From Patiria pectinifera (Eukaryota; Echinodermata; Asteroidea; Valvatida; Asterinidae), in contig CM057146.1 in assembly GCA_029964075.1 (NCBI GenBank), forward strand, positions 14,589,501-14,653,500: a DNA stretch of 64,000 nucleotides. The letters run 5' to 3'. Below, piece after piece: positions 1 to 11,343 of this stretch. Position numbers and translations under genes: made by a program. The notes under the pieces were generated by a model. The model made no database searches, was not told the DNA's origin, and saw nothing but the letters and a program-made list of their open reading frames with translations. Each line of letters starts with the position of its first letter. Position 1 is the stretch's first letter.

Positions 1-144
1 ATATTTACTCATTGCATAGCGTCATGAGCGTCACTGGGTGATGGACCTGTTGCGCTTAATTAGATGCCACTATTATTATTATTATTGAAGTTAATCTGCT
101 GAAGAGCATCCACAAACGGATATTAATCCATATCAATCAATCCA

Positions 145-480
145 ATTATTATCCAAAAGCTTACTTGGATCAAAGATCGTACTCGTACATGTACTAAACA
201 CGCCGTGAAAATATATTGTCTGGCTTGCTGTCATTAACAAGAAATTAAAAAAAAGGAAGAGATTTCCAACAATCAGTCAACTGACTGAATTTTCCAATAA
301 AGAGTGCTATTGCCGAAATAGTGTTCCGTGACTAGAAGGTTGTGCATGGTTTTTCACTGTTTTTCGAAAAGTGTAATATTCACTGAGCTGCAACTTCTGC
401 AGATAAGGGTCTGACCATTCTTCTATGGAGTTTATATTTTAAAACGAACCAAAGCTGGTATAGGTCTATACTGGGGGGGG
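145..480 (+). repeat. Diverged copy of the 3' flank of the short BRI3-like genes
   Basis: This stretch lines up with about 41,470-41,790 (downstream of gene E) and 61,553-61,910 (downstream of gene G). Shared words occur in the same order: a 'ttggatcaaa.gatcgtac' block, 'ccgtgaaa', 'ggcttgctgt', 'gatttccaac', 'cagtca', 'gttgtgc', 'tttttcactgttttc', 'aaaagtgta' and 'cactgag'. No coding potential is seen. In the other two places this sequence lies 1.2-1.9 kb after a BRI3-like stop codon, so another such gene may lie just upstream of the window. Confidence 0.65.
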
Positions 481-1803
481 GGTGCTTCAAAATTTCGATT
501 TTCCTTTCCGAACAAAACTTAAAGGAACGTTATATCCTGTAACAAATAAATGTTTGTTTGCATTTGCAGGCTTTTATACAGTGAAAATTTAGGGATGCAC
601 TCTCTCAGGAGGCCAATTATTGGAACCGCCTCTGATTGAGCTTACATGCATTTTCTTAGCACTAGGGTTGGAAGGGGAAAAACAAAACGCCATAACTTCA
701 GCCCACCTTGACCGATCTTAAACAATCTTGGTACAAACAATGTTCATGAGAAGGTCTTTTAGATAGTATCATTAGTTGCCATGGAAACAGTCATAAAGGG
801 CGCTAGAGGTCAACAAACTTTCTGATCATTAAAGTTCACTGTTCATCTTAAAAGACACCAAATGGTAACACAGCATCTAAATGATGATTATCTGACTTTA
901 TTTGAACTAAATTTGTAAAGTCCTGGCAAATTGACAATTGAACATCATTTGAATGGTATATTCACCCCCATGCTGAACCCGGTTTCTACTGGCGATTGAG
1001 GTGGAAAGTGATACGTCAATCTTTCAGATGCGTGGACATGCATTTACCAATCTTGTTAAAACTTGACATGGTACATTTTCATTTACAATGTATATATCTT
1101 TTTAAAAAAAAATCCTGAGTTGTCGTGGAAACCGACATTAGAGATCATTATACTTGAAAGAATATAAATACACCTTTTTCCCCAATAATAAGTAGTTAAA
1201 GTTTTTGAAGTTGTTATTGGCAGTTGATTAGCGGAAACTCAAACATCAAAACACGATTGTGGTTTAATAAAGCCTGGTGAGTTCAAATTTTGGAACCAGA
1301 TTTCATCCAATAAGCCAAGCCGTAAAATTCTTTAGCTTTGTAAGATTTTGTCATTACAAAACTCAGCTTTTATTACTATTGACATAGATGGAAATATCCT
1401 TGGCATAAAGCGATGTGCAAATGACACATGAATTATTAAAATTGGTGTATACAAAATTCAAATAATTATTCTGTCACAATAAAGTTTAGCAAATGTCTAG
1501 AAAACTTTCATTGTCTGTCAAGAGAATTAACTACCAAGAGAGGGCGCTTTGCAAGTAAAACAAAAATGGCAGCCTCCGTTGGCAAGCTGGTGTCAATATG
1601 ATGGTGAGATTTCAAGTGGTCATAGTTTGAGAAGTTTCAAAACCTTTGCACGTAAGGTTTCATTTTAATCAACAGTAGAATGTACAAGTTGCTGGGAAAG
1701 GTTTTAATGAGAAAATAACGTTTGCATGCCATTTGTGATCAGGTTTTTAGGAGAAGGTTGTTGATTTACGTTGAGTAGTCGATATACATGTCATGCACGT
1801 ATA
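481..1803. other. No gene seen
   Basis: AT-rich sequence without convincing coding potential. A run of G lies at about 473-482. It may include the 5' part of the Academ-like element that follows, but no terminal repeat was recognised. Confidence 0.5.
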
Positions 1804-2159
1804 GGTCTATGTGACAGCGTCAATGTGTAAACTGGTGTCCTATATAAGTGATCAAATGCATGTATTTTGGCATGTAAGGCCTTCTCTCATGTGAATTGTT
1901 TTCTATTCTATTGATGTCAAAATCACTATCTTCAATATCACGAGCTTAGTGTTACAGGTTCCTGTTATACATAACAATGCCCGGCTATGTGGCAGCGTCA
2001 ATGTGTAAACTGGTGGCCTATACAAGTGATCAAATGCATGTATTTTTGCATGTAAGGCCTTCTCTCATGTGAATTGTTTTCTATTCTATTGATGTCAAAA
2101 TCACTATCTTCAATATCACGAGCTTAGTGTTACAGGTTCCTGTTATACATAACAATGCC
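1804..2159 (+). repeat. 178-bp direct tandem duplication
   Basis: Two nearly identical units, about 1804-1981 and 1982-2159, are offset by exactly 178 bp. They differ at only a few bases (for example gtgtcctatataag against gtggcctatacaag). Each unit ends in 'aacaatgcccggctat', so the ATG at 2155 that opens the transposon reading frame is present twice, at 1977 and 2155. In the first copy it runs into the next repeat unit instead of into coding sequence. Confidence 0.9.
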
Positions 2160-5100
2160 CGGCTATTGTTCTTTTAACTGTGATTTGCCTGTGCATAAAA
2201 AGATGGATGCTTCTCCAAAAGGCGAGAAATCGTTTAAGAGAAAAGGGAGCGATGTGATGGACACTGAAAGTCTCCCAATTAAGCGGAAACAGGTGTGTGT
2301 AGTTCACTTTCCCGAGTCCAAATGTAAATCATTTACTTTCTTACATCAAACAAAGGATCCACAAGCTCGGCTAGATAAATTGAAGGAAATACGTGAAAAA
2401 AAAATGGCTCAGCCTTCATGTTCAAGCCACAGACTAACAGACACATGTAAGCTTTTTAATGAATACACAGAACATCATGGTTACCATCGAGATTGCTACC
2501 AGAGATTCACAATGAATCTCAGCCGCCTACAGGCACCAAGTACCAATATGGCAACTCCATCTCGTGCTCGTACTTGCCGTCAACTCTCTGGTGATAGGGA
2601 AATATTCTTTTTAAGCCAGACTGCATATTTTGTAATAAAGAAGGGGGAAAGAAAGTTAGAAGAGGTAGTATTTGGACGACAGAACGAACATCGAAATTTG
2701 AATGGGATGGATGGAAAAAATGTACAGATTGCTGAGACAAAGTCCGATGAAAAGCTTCTAAGACGAATCAGGGGATTGGATCTATTTGCTTGTGTGGCAC
2801 AGTATCACAGAAGCTGTCGAATGTCATATCCTAAAGATCCACCTCACTGGAGAAGTACAAATGAGGAAGAAAAGGAAAAGCAAACAGAGTTAGAAAATGT
2901 ACATCAATAAGCCCTCTCAAAGGTCAGTCAAATAATTGACAAAGAAATCCTGCTTGATGGAAAGGTCATGAAACTCACTGACCTTAACAAGGAGTACATA
3001 TCAAGTCTGAAGAACACCAAATTTCCAAATTCAAAGCACAGGGGCAAAAAAACTTACTAACAAAGCTTGAGAAAAGTAAGGTGTACAAGGACAAATTGCG
3101 ATTTTGTAAACTTGATCACAGGGAAAAGTTTCCTTCCTATCTTGTGTATAGTTCTGACATCAGTACCGAGTCAGCAGTAAGATGTGCTTACGAGCTCGGC
3201 TCGTCTAACTTGATAACAGAGACAGCAGATTACCTAAGGGGTGTAATTCATGATGCCTTCAAAAAGTCTAGCAGCCCTCCATGGCCTCCAACTGCCCCAA
3301 AACTGAGAGGCATGAATGATGTTATTCCAAGCCAACTTTACGACTTCCTGCGTCATGTGATCTCAGGGAAGTCAACAAGTCACTCTGAAAAGGTGCTCAG
3401 ACTAGTCAACTCCATTGGCCAAGACCTTTGTAGAGCTGCAACAAACGGCAAGTGGAAGCTGCCAAAGCACATACTTGTTTGTATGACCCTATGGCACCTC
3501 TTCCGAAGTGCTCAACTCATAACACTCATAAATACGTTTGGCCACTGTGAAAGCTATTCCTTCTCACTGGAGCTGGAAAGAGCCATAGCAAGGGCAGTAC
3601 GCCAAACCTCATACATCTTGTCAACAAGGATTATTCGTAATCCAGATTGTCCTTCCCTGTTTCACTCGGACTTTGATAACTTTGACCAACTGTTGAACAG
3701 CCTCACTGGAGGTGGTTCAATACATACGGCTCATGGAATCATGCTGCAAGAGGTAGAGGGACAACAGGGGAACATTGGTGGATCTCTCCCTGAAATACAA
3801 GTTGTTCCAAAGCAAGGTCAGCGGTCTCTGAGGTTCCATACAGTCGAAAACCTACCCGAGTGTTATGTACACTGCCGAAAAAGTCCAAGCTTTGAGATTT
3901 CCAACTCAAGCCATCCTGACGGGGCAATGGCTTTTCAAAAAGAAAATAAACAAGGTCTTCTTTGGATTCTCATACGGATATTGTCTAGCAAAGACCAAAA
4001 CATCCCAGGCTGGGCAGGGTTCATATCGGAGACCAATGAGAGGCCAGACAGACTGACTACAATATACTACTATCCCGTCATCAACCACCCTATCACGGAG
4101 TATGAAACAGTTCAAGAATGTTTGATGTATGCAGAGGCGGCGGCAAGAGAGGTTGGCCAGGAGTATGTTATCACAACATTCGATCTTGGTGTATGCATGA
4201 AGGCATATCCTCTCATCTGGAACAAGCTGGAAAGATTCAAGAAGCACATTGTGTTGATTGGTACATTTCACTTGATTTGTGCCTATTGCAAGATGATTGG
4301 CAAGAAAATGGCTGGATCGGGCCCATACTGATGTACTTCTAGAATTTGGGCTGATGTCCTCTGGTTCACGGAGTACTAACTGGCAAGAATTATGTAAGAG
4401 CCATTCACTGTCACAAGACAATGCTTTAATGTCTTGAACGGCAGCTTTTTGAGCAGTTCTCATCACAGAGTAGCCAAGAGGCCTTAATGTCTGCAGTACC
4501 GAATCTCTGCAGTGAAGTTGCTCAGTGCTTGAACAAAGAAAGTCTAAGCCGCGTCACGGAAGATGCCGGCGTAAATGGCTATCTACAGGAGTACTTGCTC
4601 TATCGGGACAGATTTCGTAAGGGCAGCTTGGGCAAAACTGCCCAGTTCTGGATGTCCTACATAGATCACATATGGTTGGTTCTATTACTGATGCAAGCTG
4701 TGAAGACCAATGACTTCCATCTCTATGTGCACTGCTTCCAGCTTATGCCAGACCTGTTTTTCAGCTTTGGTGGTCAAAATTACTCTCGATATCTTACCTA
4801 TTTCAGTAGTCATATCTCCAACATTGAGACGTCTCACCCTGGAGCTACCGAATTGCTGTACTATACTGCATGTATGGTCAAGATGAGGGTAATGAGTTCA
4901 TCCGAGTCAAAAGCCCTGACACCGATATCTTCTTCATTCTCTTGCATTATGCCCTTCATCTAGAGAAGGTGACTGTACACTTTGACACTGGCACAGGAAA
5001 TAATAAACGACTTATCAATGTGACAGCAATCGCACGAAACTACACACAGCAACACTGTACAGCACTTCTGGCTCTTCATGCATTTAGTGGCTGTGACAGC

Positions 5101-5672
5101 ACCAGCGCAATCAAGGGAATTGGAAAAATAAAGCCCATTAAAGACACTCGAGCGAAATCCCAAGTTTGGGCCCGTATTAGCAGGTTTGGGGGATAACTTG
5201 GATGTACCCAAGGAACTACTTGATAAACTGGAACAGTTGACATGTGCGATTTACAACAAGCCTCAATTCAGACGTGTCGACGAGCTCAGACACTTCATCA
5301 TGAAAGAGAGGTGTGGCCCTGATGGCAAATTCAATTCAGCGGCAAATATTGACTTGGCAAATCTTCCACCAAGACGAAAGTGTCCTGAACAACACATCAG
5401 GAGGGTTATATATGTAATAGAGTAGGAATATGGAAGAGGTCCCACATTGCAACTCCCGATGTACCACCTCCAACAAATGGCCATGGATGGACGCACAGTA
5501 CATTGGTGAGGATCTAGAACCTCTGTGGATTAAAGGCGATGTTCTTCCTCAGCAGATAGCAGACATTCTGGAAGAACCTTTGGAGGAAGACTCTGATGAG
5601 GACGTAGAGAACGCTGAGGATGTACAATCAAACTTTGACACAAGTGATGAAGAAAGCAGTGACGATGATTAG
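2155..5672 (+). pseudogene. Broken Academ-like DNA transposon: transposase with XPG-like nuclease domain
   Basis: A large multi-domain transposase-like protein now split over all three + frames. In order: a Cys/His-rich N-terminus (2155-2910, with CVVHFPESKC, HHGYHRDCYQRFT and AQYHRSC motifs); a long central part (about 3051-4331) ending in a possible RNase H-like segment with FDLGVCMKAYPLIW and a GTFH...GSG motif; a piece at 4487-4963; an XPG/FEN1-like block (4870-5196) with SPDTD and HAFSGCDSTSAIKGIGK near 5080-5130; then the tail (5186-5672) with QHIRRV, LEPLW and an acidic C-terminus. I see one in-frame stop after residue 251, about five frame changes, and an apparent internal deletion near 4.86 kb. 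The GCD..SAIKGIG signature resembles the XPG nuclease described for Academ transposons; that assignment is inferred. A domesticated orphan gene is less likely given the breaks. No terminal inverted repeats or target duplication were recognised. Confidence 0.6.
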
Positions 5673-6231
5673 CATGGCTATTTCAGTCATAAACGTACCT
5701 AGGCCAAAAAGATTCATACTCAGCTATTAAAATCCTTCTTTCTGTTGTGATTTTAGATAATTGTTTACTTACCGTACTTGGGGACAAAAGAAAATCAGAA
5801 AATGCAACCAAGGTTAGATATGTAAAAAGTGTGTACACACACTGGGACCCCATAGCCCACGGACTATAGCTAAGTAGGCGATGATCAAGACTGGGCCGCG
5901 ACACTGCTGCGTTTCGCGATCACGGTAGGCCACGTGCAGCCAGGCCGGCGTGGCTGCACCATACTGCTACCTTCTACCAGAATCTCTGCTATTTTTGCGT
6001 CTTTTTCTGTCCTACCGTGGATAGCAAAACCCGTGGCTTTCCAAGTCTGGTTTTAAGTGGTCCATTCATGTTTGTTGATCGCATACGGTTCCACACTGTA
6101 TACTGTGTATACACACATGCATGTACTTGACCAAAGATGTACATGTACATGTACAATTAGTCTGGACATGCAAGAACATGTACATGTACGTACTATTATA
6201 ATTATTATAATTATAATAAATTACCCTGGGT
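5673..6231. other. No gene seen; short simple repeats
   Basis: Intervening DNA after the transposon. It holds a cluster of alternating 'acatgtacatg' words near 6137-6190 and an AT-rich (ATT)-like run near 6190-6222. Nothing coding is supported. Confidence 0.5.
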
Positions 6232-6515
6232 TGGACATTTGGGAGACATCCCCATAGACTTGTGCACAAACGTTTTCAAACTTAAATGTGCCCTAACCCA
6301 ATATTCCCTTGTCCTTTTCCCACGAATTTCGGTATGTTTACTAATTAGACCACGAGCAAGAACTGTAACTTAAATGCGACGACAAAACTGTGCCTCAAAA
6401 GGGGGGGGGGTGGCTGTGACATAAGGGAGACATGAAAATGTTTCCCTAATGACTGATGTCTCCCATCGTGCGAAGAAATTACGATAACGTGTCTCCTTAG
6501 TGGTACCTTTACACG
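6232..6515 (+). repeat. Dispersed repeat, copy 1
   Basis: About 280 bp, closely similar to 46,716-46,989 in the same orientation. Both start at 'ggacatttgggagacatcc' and end near 'gtctccttagtggtacc', with many identical blocks in between. The second copy lies inside sequence that gene D's downstream region has and gene C's lacks, so it behaves as an insertion. The class is not recognised. Confidence 0.8.
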
Positions 6516-7640
6516 TAGGCCCTATTATTCTTATTGTCCTTATTATTACCTACTTGTGATGTGTGCTGTTGACCATGGGCGACACCAGGATTTTTGTCTA
6601 GAGGGGGGCAAAGCACATAACCCCCCCCCCCCGAAATCCATGTACTTACTTAAATATTCTCGATTTTTCGTTATTCGAGAGTAGGCAGGGACATTTCCCC
6701 CCACCCCAACCCATTAAATTAATAGCAATATGACTTCGCACCTCTTTTTCTTTCCTTTTTTCCTCTGTTTTGCTTTTCGGGGGGGGGATGCTGTTGACAT
6801 AGTTATTCATAAACTGCACTGTCGATATGCATAGGTGCCCCTGGCTATTAAACTTAATAAATTCAAAAGTACAAAGTACTTAATTGATTAGTTATCGTGA
6901 GACTATTTTTCGTTCGATGGAAAGCTCTTAACTAACATAGAGCCACACCCAAAAAGCACGCATATAGTACCAGTTCGAAGAACTAGCCATGAACTAAAAT
7001 TCGGTAGTTTAAAGACACTCAACTTGTTGCGTACGTTGATGAGCATGCGTTTTCAGAAATTCCACTACTATGGCTAGGGGTTGACTCTCAACAACCCCTT
7101 CAACAGATTTGGAGTCCCTTTTATATATGTCTTTTGTTTTGTTCAAGACAGATACAAAGATAACATCTTTGCGTAAGGGTTTCGGTAACACCGCTTTCGG
7201 GTTACTTTGGCCATTTGTTTTTGGTTTTGAGACGACCCGGTTAACTCAACATTAAGATTTCATTAGAAGTGTGCGTTTGTCTTTGTGACAATCGCAGGGT
7301 CATGGGGGCATTAAACAGTTTTGTTAGACATTGTCCAACTCGGTTGTAAATATTTATGTTAATGCAAAAAAAAAAGGCAACTATACAAATTCAAACTTTT
7401 TTCGCATCGAAGCATTCAATAAATTGAACAAATGCGTTTACGGAACGATAAATTGCAAATCACATGTTATTTACACCTTGTTTCTGGCCGTTGAAGGGGT
7501 ACTTGTGCACGAGGCTCATGCGCAAACGAAGGATTTTGATTTAAAAATGAAAAACATTGATGATTACAACGTCTCCCTACAATAAATTCCTGTCTGATGA
7601 CGTTTTCTTTGTAAAACAATGTTTGTGAGCAGTATGGTAA
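6516..7640. other. No gene seen; homopolymer runs
   Basis: Contains poly-C and poly-G runs (about 6620-6632, 6780-6787) and no supported gene. Confidence 0.5.
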
Positions 7641-8560
7641 ATTTTGGACATAGGGTTCTTAAATTTCAAAATACCAACTGTCTTTGATCTGCCGATAGAG
7701 GGCGTCTTTTCGGAGGATGACGTCAATTTAACATTTTTTGATTTTACCAGTTCCCACTTAACACCTTCTTTAATTTGTTCTACTGTAGTTAAATGCTTCC
7801 GTTTCCAGTTTTATTCATTTATCATTGTACCTCCGGCAACCTTGGAAGTAAAGGTCAAGCGATTCTGTGCACGGAAATCCAATATATTATATTGTCCAAG
7901 ACAATGTCTACCACCTCACTAAAAAATGCACCCGGTAATCAATTCAGTTCGAGGAATATAGTTGAAAGTAAAATGTCAGATTTTGACCTTAAATCGCTGA
8001 TAATTCGGTGTGATGACGTCAAGTTGACGCCACGATTTTTTGTCCATTTGTTACACAATGATGCATGTTTGTACAAGGTTACATCGTCATCCCCAGAACT
8101 GTTTGGAAGAAATTAATTTTGCTTTAATATTTACGCCTCTTTCGGTATTTTGAATTCACCTATCTTTCGTTAACCACGGAAGTAGAGGTCAACTGGTCAA
8201 ACGACTTCACGCACACACACACAAATGTTCATCAAGCTATGATCCTTTGTTTTGTTCTTTGGTTATGATTGAAACAAAAAGGACACTTTTTGAACTAAAA
8301 TCGCTTGTAATTTGGGACTGATGACGTCATCATGACGTAACATTTGTACGCACAACTCTGTATCAGGGTTGATGTTAATGCCAATTTTGAACTTCATGCG
8401 TTGTTCCGTTTGTAAAAAAAAAAGCCGCTGAAAATTATTGTCAAGAAAAATAATCACACAAGAACAAAGAACATTGACAGAACCAAAGGGTGATGGGCGG
8501 TTCACCACATCACCCAATTGCGACCATGTTACCAAAACACACTGCTTTAGTGTTGCATTC
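7640..8560 (+). repeat. Degenerate ~300-bp repeats carrying TGACGTCA sites
   Basis: Three related blocks share an 'aaatcgctgataattcgg'-like run followed by a perfect TGACGTCA palindrome, near 7718, 8014 and 8322. The spacing is close to 300 bp, which suggests an old tandem array. TGACGTCA is the consensus CREB/ATF site. Function is not implied: there is no gene nearby. Confidence 0.45.
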
Positions 8561-8659
8561 CGACATTATAAAGACACTGCATGAATCAACTGGTACAGAA
8601 GTTATCAAATCCGAGTAACTAGACAGCGGTCCAAGTTGTATCAGGGTAAAAAAGAAAAC

Positions 8660-8815
8660 AATGTCTAGCTGGGCCGGGCTATAGGCTTGGGGAGCCTGGG
8701 CTGGCCTGGACTTGGGTTGGATTGGGCCTGGTTCGGCTTGGTTGGGTTTGGCCTGGTTCGGCTCGGCTGGCTGGTTTAGACTTGGTTAGGCTTGTTTTGC
8801 TTGCTTGGCTACAGG
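8660..8815 (+). repeat. GGCTTGGTTC-type minisatellite
   Basis: Irregular tandem words such as cctggttcggcttggttggg repeat for about 150 bp. The stretch is strongly strand-asymmetric (G+T rich on this strand). No gene. Confidence 0.7.
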
Positions 8816-9742
8816 ATGGGATGGGAAGTGTTGCTAAGGTTTCAACTTAAAGACTGAACCTGCCTGGGGTAGATTTCATTTTTTTTTCTGACTGTTAAAT
8901 CACTTACCCCTGACATTGCCGTGATGTCACACTTCAAGAGGGGTCAGTTCAGTCAACTTCAGTAGTCTATAAGAGAATGAGGAAAATCATGTTGGGTGAA
9001 AAGTATGGACAGAGAGAGAGAGCAAGCATCGAAAAAACCCAAAGGTTACGTTAATCTGATAAAGGGATCAACAACTTCGTTGGGCATAACGAGTTACCAG
9101 CACTAAGTGAAAGCGGTATCAAGCGGTATCAAGGGCTCTCACCTCGTGGTTTTTGTCCACAAACTACGATCCCGGAATCAGACTTTAAACTCATTTCCCA
9201 ATGTTTGGTTTCATCATCAGCTTCGGGCGATTTCTTAATACCTTGGTTGAACTCCAGCTAACTTTATGTCCCGCTTACAACAAAAATAATTAAATATTAT
9301 ATTTCTATACACTTGTAATCAGAAACGTTTTCGTACACTGCAATTTGGTTTTAACGTTGTCAACGTAAAACAATTATTGCAGACCAGAAGCCAAACCAGA
9401 GATAAAAACGAAGTTTCACTTCTTATGACAGCGGTGGCGGAACGCTTTTCAAACTGGGGGGGGGGGATCACCGACAAGGGGCACTTGCTCAAAAAAGGCA
9501 CATTCCGTCGGTGTAAAAGAGGAGAAAATTGTGAAACTATTTTCGTTCACATTGCAAGGAATACATGTTACCCATCAGAACAAAATTTACTAGCAACATT
9601 GATAAATTATAAGATGGACTTTTTTTTGCGTCGGGGTGATAATCAAATTAGCCTTTGCCCTTCACCGACGTCGCCGTGCCATATGAACATGCAGACACTC
9701 TACGTATTTCGACTTGAGCGGGAGCCCGCTATTGCCGCCAAC
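8816..9742. other. No gene seen; part of a dispersed repeat
   Basis: The stretch near 9450-9515 (aacgcttttcaaact then a G-run, ggcac, cgtcggt) resembles 37,125-37,175 inside the intron of gene E, so it is a dispersed repeat and not coding sequence. Confidence 0.45.
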
Positions 9743-9842
9743 CTATGGAACTCCAAACGTACCAATTTATGATGTTACCGGGTAAACGTAATTTGATAAT
9801 GTCGTCAATGCATTATGTGATTGGTACGTTTGGCGTTCCATA
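9743..9842. repeat. Hairpin (short inverted-repeat element)
   Basis: The left arm from 9743 (ctatggaactccaaacgtac...) pairs with the right arm ending at 9842 (...gtacgtttggcgttccatag). The stem is about 25 bp with one or two mismatches around a loop of about 50 bases. It looks like a very short MITE. Confidence 0.75.
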
Positions 9843-11343
9843 GATGGGTTGTTTGTGCGCGGGGTGCGGCATTCCTTTCCTTGCTCTGGTGTAGAGTACA
9901 TCACTCTCCTTGCTTCGGACTTGAATCGCCGCTGTTACATTTTCATTATTTTGTAACCCATCATTTTTCTGGCACAGGTTCTCCTGCCGCTGGTCATTTT
10001 GGACGAGGACGAGACCTGTACGTGACCACTTGTGGAGTTGTGTATGTGAGGGCTAATTCTGTTCTCCGCTTCCCTCCATATCACCTTTTCTTCATTTCAT
10101 CACACCTCCTGGCTGTCCCCTGATGAGTTGCTTTCTTCTGGGCGTTTGAGTCGTCAGCTCGCGCCGTCAGCTGTCCGGACTCCGATGTTTCTCGTTCCGT
10201 GAACTTTGTTCTCTTCGCGAACTTTGTACTCGCGCGTTCGCGGACGTGACTGGATTCGGATCGTCGGTCATCGCTGGATCTGGACAAGACTACAGGAGAC
10301 GCAACTGCTGACAGCTTAACCTTTTCTTTCATAGTGTAAATTATTGTAATATTTTGTGCATTTTCATTTGGGTTTACATTACCCACTTTCTTTGATTTTT
10401 TTTTTGTTTTGACTTCAAGTTGAAGAGTGTATGAGTGAATTGAATTAAAGGTCCTTTTAATTCGAACTGTAAATAAACCTATTTCTGAACATTTTTATTT
10501 CTTTGATTATTTTGTCGAACTGAACCGGTTGGATTGATATCATTGGGGTTTTCCAAAACTGGAATAGACCCCGCGACATACATGTTTATCTCGACACGAT
10601 TCAATCGTGCTTGTACTTGTACTTTGTAACATAAACATACCGTAGATCTTAGAGAAGGAACACACGTTGTGATTCGTGGACGGTAAACGTCATTACTGGA
10701 CCAAGCCAAATCTAATGTGGCTTTCGCGAACCCGGGATTCCCGGGTTCGTATTCATGAACCCCCTACTAAGATAATGGCTATTTAATCAGTTGACGACCA
10801 TAAATAATTTTGTTCGCACATACTAATAAAACAGGTGGGAGTGCAGTGGTTTGTCCTTGATAAACAGTCAGGCTATCCCCAATGTATGTGCGTCCGTTGT
10901 CCAGAGCCAGCCTGCCTCCCATCAGAATTTGAGTGGCGAGTGATGAGCCAGTTAAGTGCTAGAAAGCTACCTACAGCTAAGAAAGCCACATTAGACTGGA
11001 TTTGGTCCAGTAATGGTGCACTACTGACAAAGCCAGCCTCGTTTTCAAACGCAGAAGTGCGAAGATCGACTATAAACTCGTTGTATAGTAGGATTCCTCA
11101 TACGACTGAGATTTATAAACAGACAAAAACATTACCGTTTATGAAAATATAGGCCGAATAAAGTAATAGTGATAACACTTACCAGTCTGTGATTATTACG
11201 GAAGGTCTTCTCTGTAGAATGATTCAGGAAATCCCCCTGGATCACGAGCAAATGAAGGTTTCTGGGTCTCTTAGTTGGGAGTTTCGGCCAGCCAACTAGG
11301 AAGCGTGAAAAGAGAAAAGGCAGCGCGCACGCCTAATCACAAA
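9843..11343. other. No gene supported; perfect palindrome at 10,726-10,750
   Basis: A moderately GC-rich part (9.85-10.3 kb) has short open stretches on both strands, but none has a recognisable domain. A perfect palindrome built on cgaacccggga/tcccgggttcg lies near 10,726-10,750. Otherwise nothing is seen. Confidence 0.4.

Noticed and set aside
9821-10386. Two open stretches on opposite strands in a GC-richer segment
   Set aside because: No ATG in good context on the + strand, no domain, and low-complexity charged residues on the - strand. Not enough to call a gene.
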